Translations under genes and position numbers: made by a program
Notes under the pieces: model-generated
Databases searched by the model: none
The model's input: only the letters and a program-made list of their open reading frames with translations
What the model was told of the DNA's origin: nothing
Shown here: one piece after another, positions 17,275 to 27,312 of the stretch
Position numbering within the stretch: position 1 is the stretch's first letter
How the letters are laid out: every line of letters begins with the position of its first letter
Source of the DNA: Paraflavitalea devenefica
GTDB lineage: Bacteria; Bacteroidota; Bacteroidia; Chitinophagales; Chitinophagaceae
Length of the DNA: 64,000 bases
Direction: 5' to 3'
Assembly: GCF_011759375.1 (NCBI RefSeq)
Contig: NZ_JAARML010000008.1
Location: 1 to 64,000 of the forward strand

Positions 17275-18297
17275 TTACAGGAGTTTCAATGGAAGCCTGA
17301 CGAGGAAGGCTGTACCCGTACTGCTTACCTCCAATTCCTGTCCCATCAGTATTTTAAACCGGTCATTGAGGTTGCTCAGTCCTATGCCTGCGCCTGGCTC
17401 AGGAAAAGGTTTTAATTGAAGGTTGTTTTTAACTACCAGCCGGTTGTTTTCCACACTTACCTCCAACAAAAGTGGCCGGGCCCTGGCAGCAAGGTTGTGC
17501 TTCAATGCATTTTCTACCAAGGGTTGTAATGACATATGCGGTAATTGCGCTGCATAATATTCACGCAGCACCTGGATATTGATGCTGAAACCTTCTTCAT
17601 GCCGCATTTTCATCAATTCACCATAAGCGTGTATTTCATTTAGTTCTTCCTCCAGGTTTACCAGGCTTTGCTTTGATTTACTGAATGAATAACGGAATAT
17701 TCTGGAAAGGTGAGCGATGTATTGTTGCGCTTTGCCAGGGTCTTCCCGTACTACGCCGGATAAACTGCTCAGTGCATTAAAGAAGAAATGTGGATTAAGC
17801 TGCGTTTTCAATAAAGCCAGTTCCATCATGGTATTGGCATGGCGCAGTGAGTCGTTCTCGCGGTCACGTAATTGTACCTGGTATACCGAAGCCAGTATTT
17901 TCAATTCAACGGCTATCAGAAAAGCAATAGACAGGAGACGGAACATATAGCCATCCAGCCGGTAAACGCCCGTACGATGAAACAGTAAATGACTAAAAAC
18001 CCCGGCAGTCAAGGCACATGCAAAGGTCACCAAAAGGTTGTATAACAGGATACCTCCATGTTTTCTGAACTGCCAGGGTTTATTAAAATCTTGTAATCTG
18101 TTACTATTCAGATAAAAGAGCAGCCAACAAAATCCAAAGCTGATAGATACCTGCAAGATCCATTGATAGGGGTTAAAGGGCGTCAGTTTTGCCAGCACGC
18201 CGCCCCTGTTCATGGCCAACAGCCGGGGTAAACTTACAACAGCCGTAATGAACAAGGCACTATACAGCTTTACTTTTCTGTTCACCGGAAGTTCCAT
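17275..18297 (-). CDS. LytS/YehU-type sensor histidine kinase
   Basis: A 340-residue membrane kinase: four hydrophobic segments in the first 140 residues, then the His_kinase domain with phosphoacceptor H170 (LLKTQLNPHFFFNAL), a helical linker, and an ATPase with N box (QPLVENALKHNL) and a short G box (GAGIGLSNLNDRF). There is no extracellular sensor domain, so the signal must come through the membrane segments or a partner. Its start codon overlaps the stop of the secreted protein upstream by one base (TAATG on the minus strand), and its stop is one base before the LytTR regulator. The three genes therefore form a tightly coupled unit. Confidence 0.92.
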   Translation of the reverse strand: MELPVNRKVKLYSALFITAVVSLPRLLAMNRGGVLAKLTPFNPYQWILQVSISFGFCWLLFYLNSNRLQDFNKPWQFRKHGGILLYNLLVTFACALTAGVFSHLLFHRTGVYRLDGYMFRLLSIAFLIAVELKILASVYQVQLRDRENDSLRHANTMMELALLKTQLNPHFFFNALSSLSGVVREDPGKAQQYIAHLSRIFRYSFSKSKQSLVNLEEELNEIHAYGELMKMRHEEGFSINIQVLREYYAAQLPHMSLQPLVENALKHNLAARARPLLLEVSVENNRLVVKNNLQLKPFPEPGAGIGLSNLNDRFKILMGQELEVSSTGTAFLVRLPLKLL

Positions 18298-19229
18298 TAC
18301 CCTCTTTTTCTTACCGATGTGCGGGTCCTGCTCACTTTATTGCCGCGTGGTCCTTCTACAGTGGTCGTTTTCCGGGTGGCGCGGTATTGCTTATTGCCAT
18401 GTGTAGCAGTAACCGTCCGGGTGGTACGGGAAGTCCTGTAATGCGTAACAGTAGTTTTATGACGGGTAGTGACTGTTACAGAAGTAACCCGCGTGGGACG
18501 ATATAAGCGGGGTGCATAGGCAACACGATGTGTATGCACCACTACGTAATGAGGACGGTAACGATACCGGATGGGACGGTAAGCATGCCAGGCAAGCGGC
18601 CTCCAGGGGCGCCACCAGGTGGGACGTGCATACCAGCTCCAGGGAGAAACGTATACCCGGTAAGCCGGTGCATATACAAAGCGTACACAAGGCCATGCCC
18701 AAACATTTACCACAACACCAGCAGTTTGTTCCGCTCCATCATATTCCATGTTGGGGCCACGGGCAATGGATGATCCTGTTACGTTAAAAGCATTGTCTTC
18801 TTCTGATGGTTCTATGATGACCTCTTCACCAAAAATATCTTCATCGCCGGTTATTTGTACAACGGCATTGTCCTTGCCGGTCTTTTCCAGTTCGATCACG
18901 GCAATATCCTGGCTTTCTTTATCTGATACGAGGGCCTGTAATACGAAGATCTGCACATCATTCTCTTTCTTATTGATCACGCGTATGTAATCAATATTAC
19001 CATCTTCGTTGAGGTCGAGGTTATTGACCTGTTGTGATTCTGTATTGAGTAGTTTTTCAAATTCTTCGGGGGAGCCGGCTTTTTTAAACAGGCTGAGGGC
19101 GCCCTGTAGACTGAAGTTGTCTCCGGGCAATCCTGTAGAGTCGGATTGAGACTGATCCTGGGCTTGAGACGATAACGCATTCATACTGAGGGTGATCAGC
19201 AGGCCAGGAATACAATGGGTCATTTTCAT
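18297..19229 (-). CDS. Cationic secreted protein with DxNxDG motif, coupled to LytS/LytTR
   Basis: A 310-residue protein with a signal peptide (LLITLSMNALSSQAQ). The N-terminal domain contains LDLNEDGNIDYIRVI (about residues 73-87), an EF-hand/dockerin-like calcium-loop pattern typical of an uncharacterised Bacteroidetes secreted family. It is followed by a beta-rich acidic part (VIELEKTGKDNAVVQITGD). After about residue 185 the composition changes to Trp/Tyr/Arg-rich (WYARPTWWRPWRPLAWHAYR), then to a strongly basic Arg/Thr tail (TTRHKTTVTHYRTSRTTR) ending in KRG. Its stop overlaps the kinase start, which suggests it feeds or is controlled by the kinase. Function unknown. Confidence 0.78.
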   Translation of the reverse strand: MKMTHCIPGLLITLSMNALSSQAQDQSQSDSTGLPGDNFSLQGALSLFKKAGSPEEFEKLLNTESQQVNNLDLNEDGNIDYIRVINKKENDVQIFVLQALVSDKESQDIAVIELEKTGKDNAVVQITGDEDIFGEEVIIEPSEEDNAFNVTGSSIARGPNMEYDGAEQTAGVVVNVWAWPCVRFVYAPAYRVYVSPWSWYARPTWWRPWRPLAWHAYRPIRYRYRPHYVVVHTHRVAYAPRLYRPTRVTSVTVTTRHKTTVTHYRTSRTTRTVTATHGNKQYRATRKTTTVEGPRGNKVSRTRTSVRKRG

Positions 19230-19443
19230 ATAAGGTGTATTTGGTATTATCAGACAGGATATTGGAGTAAAGGTTTAAAGCCTCGCAGAAATAGTAAAAT
19301 CCGGACATTACAACGTATCGTAATGCATGTTATTGCAGGTATATAAAAAACTTAGGGGGGCCATGACTGGCCCCCCGCAGCAAAAAACACTTTGCACATG
19401 AGAAAAACGACCCTCTTATTTCATAGGAGTTCTGTAAACGTTA

Positions 19444-19974
19444 TTAAGGAACTTTGACAGAAACCATGTATACCCTGGCCAGGGAATGGGGCAGGTTGCC
19501 GTCACCGCCGGTATCCTCTATTTCAAAACGTAAACCATAATTAACTGCGCTTGTAAGCAGGTTCTTTTTGATGACGATCCTGATCTCTGCCATACGTTTG
19601 CCGGGTTCGATGGTGATATTATCTAACGGTGTAATGAATGTATAAGCAGTGGCTGGCAATGGCGTTAAAGCAGCCGGCAAGGCCGCATTATTCAGTTTGA
19701 GCTTTATTTTTACGGGAGAGGTGGGTAAGGTTAAAGACCCAAACCTTACATAGCCCAACAGGATATTTTCTTCCACCGGATTAGCGGCAAGCGGTACGGC
19801 TGTTGCAGCGGTTGGCGAAGCCAGTCGCTGGTTGATACGCAAAAGCTCTACCACGTTGGCTGGTTGCTCATTTTGTACAGTATTGGAAAAACCATTATGT
19901 TCCTTGAGGCAACCGGTAAGAGAAAAAGCAGCCACCACGATGTATATAATGCGCAAATAACTATTGAATTTCAT
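19444..19974 (-). CDS. DUF1735-type lipoprotein of the SusCD locus
   Basis: A 176-residue lipoprotein (AAFSLTGC, lipidated Cys about 22). The mature part has the strand pattern of BT_3987-like/DUF1735 N-terminal domains (VRFGSLTLPTSPVKIKLKLNNAAL, then TITIEPGKRMAEIRI-like strands, VNYGLRFEIEDTGG). In Bacteroidetes these are accessory surface lipoproteins encoded directly after susC-susD and likely help bind the imported glycan. It follows the SusD-like gene by 27 bases on the same strand and ends the operon. Confidence 0.82.
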   Translation of the reverse strand: MKFNSYLRIIYIVVAAFSLTGCLKEHNGFSNTVQNEQPANVVELLRINQRLASPTAATAVPLAANPVEENILLGYVRFGSLTLPTSPVKIKLKLNNAALPAALTPLPATAYTFITPLDNITIEPGKRMAEIRIVIKKNLLTSAVNYGLRFEIEDTGGDGNLPHSLARVYMVSVKVP

Positions 19975-20001
19975 AATACTTTTTTTGACTTTTAGTAATT
20001 A

Positions 20002-21525
20002 TCACCGTATGTCCCAGAATAACCGGCTGGTGAAGACATCTATTTTACCCTGAGCATCAACATTCGTTTTATTGGTATTTACTTCATCCAGCGGGTAATG
20101 CAACCTTACGGGCCTGGTGTTTACCGTGCGGCCTCCGTTAACAGAGAGTGGAACAGCCGGAAAATCATTCCTGCGGAATTCGGCCCAGGCTTCCATTCCG
20201 TTGAAGTTGGCCAGCGCCACCCACTTCTGGTACACAATTGCATTGGTCTTATCGGGAGCAGTGTTAAAGCTGGCACTTTCTGCAATAAGATCATTGGCTG
20301 CATCAGCCGGTGCATTCAGCAGGCGGAAGGATTCCCGGATGCCTTGTTCATAGAAAGTTTTCGCATCACCCAGACCGGCAATACCAAGCCGCTGTGCTGC
20401 TTCTGCCTGCAGGAATAAGCTTTCTGCCGCCGTAAAAATAACCTGTGGCGCTGCGGCTACGCCTTTTATTATTCTGCCTGGCCCCACGGGTGAGGAGTTA
20501 GCAGACAGGTAATCGGCTCCCTCACCACCGAATGGCACGCCAATATAATCATCCACACTACCCTGGTAAAAAGCAGGAGCAGTGGCCGGCCTGCTGGCAG
20601 GCGTTACATCAGCAATGTACTTCAGTCGTATGGTATCATTGGTAGCCTTTAGTGTATCGATCAGGTATTCACTGATACGGAATGCCTGGTGTCCACCTAC
20701 TTCAGCATCATTCTGGTCATATCCCGCAGCAGCATAGAACGGATTCAGCTTGCCGACCGTTTTGGTATAGCCAGGTTGTGATAATACATCATCCCCTGCA
20801 CCAATGAAACCACTGCCTTCCGTAAGGATCTTCTGTATTTCTGTTTTTACATAATTTTCCCGGGCCAGACTTTGCCGCATCAGGATCCGCAATTTTACCG
20901 TATTGGCAAATTTGATCCAGTCAGCAGCTTCGTGCCCACTACCGATGGAATAAATACCGGCCTGAAATGCGCCGGGAAAGGGATTCGCTTTCAGGTCTGC
21001 AACAGCTTGATCAAGCAATACGATCAAGGAGTCATAAACATCCTGCGCCTTATCATACTTAGGTTGAAAAACAGCAATCCCTTTTAGCGCATCCGTATAA
21101 GGAACATTACCATACACGTCGGTCAATTCCTGATAGCGGAGTGCTTTTATCACTTTGGCCGGTCCTTTCAGATAAGATTGTTCTTTTGCATCGGCTGTAT
21201 TGATCACCAGTTGCAGGTCATTAATATTATCCAATATGCCGGCCCAATAATTAAAGTCGCCATTGGTAAAGCTGTACGTTTTCTCCGGCGTGCCCGATGC
21301 AAAACTGGTGGAATGCGCCCAATAGCCACCCCAGTAATTACCCAAGACATTACCCCCACCGGCCAAAGAGGCGGCATATACATTCAGTGCATTGGTAAAA
21401 ACCAATGTGGGGTTGGTTGCTGTAGCCAAATTAGGGTTGTTGTTCACATCAATGAACTTCTTACATCCTGCACCGGCTATACCCGCAGCTAAAGCCAGCG
21501 CACTTAAACATTTATATAGTTTCAT
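20002..21525 (-). CDS. SusD/RagB-like outer-membrane lipoprotein (SusD-like_2 type)
   Basis: A 507-residue lipoprotein with signal MKLYKCLSALALAAGIAGAGC followed by KKFIDVNNNPNLA, the typical start of the PF12771-type SusD-like family. Further features are a Trp/Gly-rich segment (NYWGGYWAHSTSF), TPR-like helices, and a C-terminus with WAEFRRNDFP and RLHYPLDEVNTN. Such lipoproteins cap the SusC transporter and bind the ligand at the cell surface. The gene follows susC by 52 bases on the same strand. Confidence 0.93.
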   Translation of the reverse strand: MKLYKCLSALALAAGIAGAGCKKFIDVNNNPNLATATNPTLVFTNALNVYAASLAGGGNVLGNYWGGYWAHSTSFASGTPEKTYSFTNGDFNYWAGILDNINDLQLVINTADAKEQSYLKGPAKVIKALRYQELTDVYGNVPYTDALKGIAVFQPKYDKAQDVYDSLIVLLDQAVADLKANPFPGAFQAGIYSIGSGHEAADWIKFANTVKLRILMRQSLARENYVKTEIQKILTEGSGFIGAGDDVLSQPGYTKTVGKLNPFYAAAGYDQNDAEVGGHQAFRISEYLIDTLKATNDTIRLKYIADVTPASRPATAPAFYQGSVDDYIGVPFGGEGADYLSANSSPVGPGRIIKGVAAAPQVIFTAAESLFLQAEAAQRLGIAGLGDAKTFYEQGIRESFRLLNAPADAANDLIAESASFNTAPDKTNAIVYQKWVALANFNGMEAWAEFRRNDFPAVPLSVNGGRTVNTRPVRLHYPLDEVNTNKTNVDAQGKIDVFTSRLFWDIR

Positions 21526-21577
21526 GTCAGATTTGTTTCTTTTAATACAATACCGGTTCGTTTTATACTTGCGCCGT

Positions 21578-24500
21578 TTAGAAAGTGAGTGACAGCGTAG
21601 CTCCGTAAGAACGCACCGGCGGTGTGTTCAGGGTAGTATTGATACCAATTGAGTTACCTGTTGTATTGGCAAATTCAGGATCAGTATAAAGATTATCTTT
21701 GGGCAATATCATCAACAGGTTGCGGCCAATAAGGCTGAAAGAAGCACCTTTCAGGAATTTCATTTTACTGGTTATGCGGGCTGGCAAAGTATAGGTTAAA
21801 GTAACCTCCCGCAATTTCCAGAAGTCTCCTTTTGTTACATAGTTTTCACCGGCATACCTGAATAACTGATCCCAGAAAAACCAATGTCCATCACTTACTG
21901 GAATGCTGGTATTGGCTACATATTTACCACTGCCATCAGCATAGGAAGAATTAGGGATAACGAAGTTTTCACGTCCATATTGAGCCGTTACAGCCGCTAC
22001 ACCGGTAAAGGTCATGTTGGAGCCGAGGCCGTGAAAAATATAATAATCACCCCTGTATTCCATCGTAGAGGAGAAGGCCAGGTTCTTCCAGGTGAGCCTG
22101 GTGGTAATGCCCAGCGTATGTTTGGGAATGGTGCGTCCTGCAGCCAATTGATCGGTGGCACGGGAAGGATAACCAGTAGCTGGGTTTATAATTATCCTGC
22201 CCAGACTGTCCCGCACGAAGTAAGTGGTCTTTAATAAGGGATACGGACTTCCCTTCTGTGCAAACATGGAAGCAGTGATAGTATTTGATTCGGAAAAATT
22301 ATTGCCCAGTGATAAGGCATTCATATCGCCATACAAGGATTTTACTATATTATTATTGAATCCATAGTTGATATTCAGGTCCCAGTTAAGGTTTTTGGAC
22401 TTAACCAGTTGCAATTTAAGTTCGGCTTCGAAACCCTTGTTGTCCAAACGGCCTGCATTGATGCGGGCACGACGGTAACCGGTAGCGGCCGACATATCCA
22501 CATCAATGATCTGTCCTTCAGATATCTGGTAATAATAGGTGAAATCCAATCCTATACGGCTATTCAGTAATGATACTTCTACCCCACCCTCGAATGACTT
22601 TACAAACTCGGGCTTCAGATCTGGTGAGGGGAAGGTATTGTCAACAGTAGTACCGGGTAAAGAACCGTAAGGAAAACCAGCTCCAAGGTTGTATACCAGG
22701 TCAAGAGAATAAGGATCAATATTATCGTTGGCATTCCTGTTAAAACCGCCTCTTATTTTCAGGTAGTCCAATACACCGGTCTTAAGCGCAGGAATGGCAT
22801 CAGTGGCAATAAAAGATACATCTGCCCCATAGTACATGTACTGATAATTAGAAGCGCTGCGTCCTTCTTTATAGAAGAGGGAAGTACCATCGCGTCTTGC
22901 TGCTCCGTGAAGGAATAAGTAATCATTAATCCCCACGGTGAGGTCTCCGTAAAAGCCATACTTTCTTTGTTTAGTATAGAGCTGATCGCCGGCCAGTTCG
23001 CCTGTCCTGTTGGAGATATTATACAGATCGGGAATCACAATGGAACCGGAAGCTGCCTGCAAAGCGTTGGAAGTACGCTGTTGAATGTTGTTCCCCAATA
23101 CCAATGTGGTGGTAATATTTTTAAAGTCCTTTCTAAAAGTTACCAGCAGGTCAGAGTTGACCCTGTTGGTAGTAGCGGTCCTGTCGGTTACACCGCCCAG
23201 GACATCTGCGCTGGCACGGTCTATGCCATCATAATCATTGGTCCAGGGTTCAGGAACGTAGGCGCTATGTTTTGCCCAGTCTGAATAAATAAACCGGCCT
23301 GTGGTGAATTTCTCTTCTGCAGTTGAACTGATCAGGCCTAACCGGTAAGTAGCATTGAACCAGTCTACAGGCGCGTATTGAAGATCAAAACTACCATTGA
23401 AGCTTTTGGAGATCCCGGTACGGCGCTTGTTATCCAGTTCAAACCAGGGATTGTTATAATAATCGTTATAATAGCCATTAGGACTGGCAAACTTGTTATT
23501 TTTCCAATCACGCAGTTGTGTTAAAGGAACATGCGCGGCTGCATTGATAACAAGCCAATAAAAATCTGAGTTGGTCCTGTCAACCTTGTCCTGCGCATAG
23601 GTAGCCTGAAAACCTGCCTTTACTTTGCCCACTGTACGGCTACTATTGAACCGGAAGGCGTCCCTGCGCCTGGTATCACCGGGCACTACGCCCGAGGTGA
23701 TGGCATCCTGGAAAGAGAGATAAAAAGAGCTTTTTTCATCACCACCGGAAAGAGCGATATCATTCTGGATCACACTGCCTACATCCCATACTTTCTTTTT
23801 TTCATTGGGCAGGGCACTGTAAGGAACCATCAGCGTATCCCCATCTTCTGTAACACGGCCCAGCGGTCTTCTGGAACCATTAAATTCATCACCATAAGAT
23901 TGATTTTCATAAGCTCTATAATTCAGTTCAGGTGTATAGCTATAGCCTGAACCGCTACCAAACCTATTCTGAAATTTGGGCATGAAACTTACCTGTTCAA
24001 GATTGGCAGAAGAAGTGACGGTTACGGTATTACGCCCGTTGCGGCCTCTTTTGGTGGTAATAACGATAGCGCCATTCACCCCATCGGATCCGTATAGCGT
24101 AGCAGCCTGACCTCCCTTCAGTGTATTTACACTCTCCACATCATTAGGATTGAGGTAATCCAGTGTAGTACTGGGTACAGGTACGCCATCCAGTACAACC
24201 AGCGCCTGATTATTACCGGTGATAGAACGGTTGCCACGCAATACCACCCTTGTATTGGCCTGTACACTACTGTTTACATTGGTCACTACAAGACCGGCCA
24301 CCTTACCGGTTAAGGCATTGGCCAGGTTGGGGTTATTGGCAGCTGTGATTTGTTCGGCTTTAATGGTAGCAGTAGAGAAACCCAGTTCACGTGGTTTACG
24401 GCGGATGCCGAGGGCAGTTACTACTACTTCATCAAGGTTGCCTGTCTTTTTTAAGATAATGGCATAAGTGCTGGCAGTACCAACAGTAACGGTTTGGTTG

Positions 24501-24760
24501 TTACTACCCGTAGCAGAAATGATGAGTACTGCGCCGGGCTGTACTTCAAGACTGAAGATGCCCTTTTCGTTGGTGGTAGTGCCTCTTGATGTACCTTGGA
24601 TAACAACGGAGGCGAAGGGAATAGGGATGCTTTTTTCATCGGTTACCGTACCGGTAACGGTTTTAGTTTGTGCTCCACCGGAAGCAGGTACCTGGGCTGC
24701 CGCCAGTATACCATACATAAGCAGCATGGGGAGCAGTGATAGAACTTTTGTCATGGACAT
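21578..24760 (-). CDS. SusC/RagA TonB-linked outer-membrane transporter
   Basis: A 1,060-residue protein with signal peptide, an N-terminal carboxypeptidase-D regulatory-like domain (VTGTVTDEKSIPIPFASVVIQGTSRG...), the conserved LDEVVVTALGIRRKP stretch, and the plug domain (VAGLVVTNV, LRGNRSITGNNQALVVLDG, VNTLKGGQAATLYGSDGVNGAIVITTK). A beta-barrel follows, ending in the usual C-terminal phenylalanine (LSLTF). There is no STN domain, so no trans-envelope sigma/anti-sigma signalling is indicated. It is the first gene of a susC-susD-DUF1735 operon. The substrate is unknown; the neighbouring GH78 suggests a rhamnose-containing glycan. Confidence 0.95.
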   Translation of the reverse strand: MSMTKVLSLLPMLLMYGILAAAQVPASGGAQTKTVTGTVTDEKSIPIPFASVVIQGTSRGTTTNEKGIFSLEVQPGAVLIISATGSNNQTVTVGTASTYAIILKKTGNLDEVVVTALGIRRKPRELGFSTATIKAEQITAANNPNLANALTGKVAGLVVTNVNSSVQANTRVVLRGNRSITGNNQALVVLDGVPVPSTTLDYLNPNDVESVNTLKGGQAATLYGSDGVNGAIVITTKRGRNGRNTVTVTSSANLEQVSFMPKFQNRFGSGSGYSYTPELNYRAYENQSYGDEFNGSRRPLGRVTEDGDTLMVPYSALPNEKKKVWDVGSVIQNDIALSGGDEKSSFYLSFQDAITSGVVPGDTRRRDAFRFNSSRTVGKVKAGFQATYAQDKVDRTNSDFYWLVINAAAHVPLTQLRDWKNNKFASPNGYYNDYYNNPWFELDNKRRTGISKSFNGSFDLQYAPVDWFNATYRLGLISSTAEEKFTTGRFIYSDWAKHSAYVPEPWTNDYDGIDRASADVLGGVTDRTATTNRVNSDLLVTFRKDFKNITTTLVLGNNIQQRTSNALQAASGSIVIPDLYNISNRTGELAGDQLYTKQRKYGFYGDLTVGINDYLFLHGAARRDGTSLFYKEGRSASNYQYMYYGADVSFIATDAIPALKTGVLDYLKIRGGFNRNANDNIDPYSLDLVYNLGAGFPYGSLPGTTVDNTFPSPDLKPEFVKSFEGGVEVSLLNSRIGLDFTYYYQISEGQIIDVDMSAATGYRRARINAGRLDNKGFEAELKLQLVKSKNLNWDLNINYGFNNNIVKSLYGDMNALSLGNNFSESNTITASMFAQKGSPYPLLKTTYFVRDSLGRIIINPATGYPSRATDQLAAGRTIPKHTLGITTRLTWKNLAFSSTMEYRGDYYIFHGLGSNMTFTGVAAVTAQYGRENFVIPNSSYADGSGKYVANTSIPVSDGHWFFWDQLFRYAGENYVTKGDFWKLREVTLTYTLPARITSKMKFLKGASFSLIGRNLLMILPKDNLYTDPEFANTTGNSIGINTTLNTPPVRSYGATLSLTF

Positions 24761-24942
24761 TTGCTTTGGTTAAAAGATAAATGACATGCAAAAGACAACT
24801 AAAAAAGCAAACCTGATTACACAATCGGATGAAGAAGCAGGAATGATGTATCAAATACACTTTTGGAGTTAGGAACAGTTATAGACATACGAAATAAATA
24901 TTAATATGACAAGACGTATGCCATTATCTTAATATTGCCGGC

Positions 24943-27312
24943 TCATAATTTGATTGTTTGCCTGCCACCTTTGAGCGGTATTGATTTGCCATTCCAGGTA
25001 AAAGAACCGGTTAGGGCAGCAGGCAGTATTATTTCGGCATGGATGCCTTGTGTACCGATCCTTTCTAATGTTACCTGTATCTCTCCGTCCGGATGGGGCA
25101 TCCTGCCGGCTGCCTTTTGCAGTTCACCAAGGTGTGGTTTTATCTGCACTTTTCTGAAGCCGGGTGAGGCGGGTGTAATGCCACAAATGGTAGCAAGGAA
25201 ATCATAATTGGGACTGGCGCTCCAGGCATGGCAATCTGAACGCGTGGGATCGGGATTTTCTGCGAAAGTGGTGAGGCCATTCCTTAGCATATCGCGCCAG
25301 GGAGTAAGCTGCGAATAGTATAAATATCCCATCTCCGCTTTCTTTAGGGCAAGGGTAAGGTAAAAACGATAATAAAAGGTAGCCTGGCTGAGGGAAGTAT
25401 CATACAGCACTTTCTGCATGACGGCCTGCCGCTGCGGTGCAGGAACAGTACCGGTAAGCACCCCCAGGATACTGGCATGCTGGCTAAACGTGTTGCGGGC
25501 AGGTGTATTGGCCATTACACTTTTACCGGCATCGAAACATGCCTGGTAAGTTCCTTTGCTTAGGTCGGCCGCTATCTTCCTGTAACGGGCGGCCTGCGGT
25601 TGTTTGTTAAAGTAGCTAAAGAGTGTTGCTGCCTGTTGCAGCGTGTACACATATTGCAAGGTTATTACAGCAGAATTGCCGTCGGTAGCACCATCGGGCA
25701 CCCCATTGGGAAAGGCATGGTTCCAATCGGTAAAGTTCCACCACTTCATAGGCCCCAGCATGTGGCGGGTAGTATCAATGTGCTGTTCATACCAGTTCAA
25801 TACCCCTTCTGCTGCTGTGAGGAATTGTTGTACAAATCTTTCATCCCGGTGATGAATGAAGTAATCGTAGATCATGGATACCCAATAGAGGGAAAAAGGT
25901 GGTATTACCTGCAGGCGGTTACTGGGATACCTGCCCTGTGTTAATCCTTCCGGTACGCGGGAATAGTAAAAATCAAGCAGGGCTTTGCGCATGAGCCGGT
26001 CGTCGCCTGTAACATACAGTGATATGAGTGCTTGGATACGGGTATCGCCTTCGTATTGTAACTGTTCGTAGTAAGGACAGTCATAGTAGGTTTCACCGGC
26101 ACAGAGGCGTGCTGTGCGCCAGCCAACGTTCCAAATGTCCTGCAGGGAAGCATCATTACTGGTAAAGGCGGCTTTTTGAACAAAAGGATAGCCTGTATAC
26201 ATACCATACAGATCATCAATGATCAGCGGTTCTTCTTTTGTGGTAATGTCCAGTTGGAGATAACGATAAGTGCGCAGCCACAACGGCCGGAACAGTCTTT
26301 TACTGCCACCATCTGGTCCAAACACATCATAGTTGCCGGCTATCTGCTTGCCTTCAATGTCATTGCGGTTTCCTTTCCCGTTCTTATTAAACAATGCTTC
26401 TGCATAGGTGAGTTTAATAACAGCTCCCTTGCCCCGGCTGGCTGTTAGTTCAGGATAAGCGACCGTATTAAAGGTTTGATCCAACAAGATGCTCACCGTT
26501 GTATTGGCGGGGATGGTCAATGCCTGCCTGCCCTGCAAAAAAGCGTCTGGCACCTGGATGTCATTGCTCCGGCGAACAGCAGTGATACGCTGCAATGTTT
26601 CTTCCATCAGGGGAATGTTCCGGGGCGCCAGTGTCCATAGGTTGTCAGTACCATAACCTACCGGTACCGGCGAAGTCAGTTTCCGGGCGGACAGCCATTG
26701 CTGATCGTTGTATCCTGTCTGCTCCCATTGCCAGGGATATAAGGCAGCCTGTACACTGTCGCCGGGCCCTATCACCATATAGGAACGCAGGCGGGCGCCA
26801 TTGTTGAGGGAGCAGGGATGGTAGGCTTTGTTCTCCATTACTTTCCAGGCGCCGTCTGTATTCGCCAGCTTTTCATTATCAGTATTCCCTTGTAAAAGAA
26901 AGGCTGTCTGGTTAGATATCTGCGCCACGGCTGCCTCCTCTCCCATATTCCATACCAGGGCGGCAATGCTGTTGACGCCAGCTTTCAGGTAAGGCGCTAT
27001 ATCAATGGTTTCAAAATACCAGTTGTACAGATCGCCCCGTGCCGGGCCATTGCATACAGGCGTACCATTTACAAAGAGGCGGTACCGGTTGTCGGCCGTT
27101 ACGTGCACAACGAACTGTGCGGGTTGTTGCGCCAGCGTAAATGTTTTTCTGAAATGGTAGACGCCATAGCTGCGCAAAGGCGCACCTGGACAGGTGATCC
27201 AACTGGCGGGCCAGTGGCCTTTTAATAAAGCAGGATTAACAGGAGGCTGTTGGGCATGGACAGCAGTCCATAACAACAGACATAATGGCAGCAGCAGAAC
27301 GGATGACCTCAT
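24943..27312 (-). CDS. GH78-like alpha-L-rhamnosidase
   Basis: A 789-residue secreted enzyme (signal ending AVHAQ). Domains in order: a beta-sandwich with RLFVNGTPVCNGPARGD (about residues 83-100) typical of rhamnosidase N-terminal carbohydrate-binding domains, an (alpha/alpha)6 barrel with the family motif DCPYYEQLQYEGDTRIQ (about 412-428) that includes acidic catalytic candidates, and a C-terminal beta-sandwich (GEIQVTLERIG). GH78 enzymes hydrolyse terminal alpha-L-rhamnose by inversion. The gene ends the locus divergent from the second susC, and it reads toward the first susC with a gap of 182 bases, so co-expression with the first SusC/D operon is plausible. Confidence 0.85.
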   Translation of the reverse strand: MRSSVLLLPLCLLLWTAVHAQQPPVNPALLKGHWPASWITCPGAPLRSYGVYHFRKTFTLAQQPAQFVVHVTADNRYRLFVNGTPVCNGPARGDLYNWYFETIDIAPYLKAGVNSIAALVWNMGEEAAVAQISNQTAFLLQGNTDNEKLANTDGAWKVMENKAYHPCSLNNGARLRSYMVIGPGDSVQAALYPWQWEQTGYNDQQWLSARKLTSPVPVGYGTDNLWTLAPRNIPLMEETLQRITAVRRSNDIQVPDAFLQGRQALTIPANTTVSILLDQTFNTVAYPELTASRGKGAVIKLTYAEALFNKNGKGNRNDIEGKQIAGNYDVFGPDGGSKRLFRPLWLRTYRYLQLDITTKEEPLIIDDLYGMYTGYPFVQKAAFTSNDASLQDIWNVGWRTARLCAGETYYDCPYYEQLQYEGDTRIQALISLYVTGDDRLMRKALLDFYYSRVPEGLTQGRYPSNRLQVIPPFSLYWVSMIYDYFIHHRDERFVQQFLTAAEGVLNWYEQHIDTTRHMLGPMKWWNFTDWNHAFPNGVPDGATDGNSAVITLQYVYTLQQAATLFSYFNKQPQAARYRKIAADLSKGTYQACFDAGKSVMANTPARNTFSQHASILGVLTGTVPAPQRQAVMQKVLYDTSLSQATFYYRFYLTLALKKAEMGYLYYSQLTPWRDMLRNGLTTFAENPDPTRSDCHAWSASPNYDFLATICGITPASPGFRKVQIKPHLGELQKAAGRMPHPDGEIQVTLERIGTQGIHAEIILPAALTGSFTWNGKSIPLKGGRQTIKL

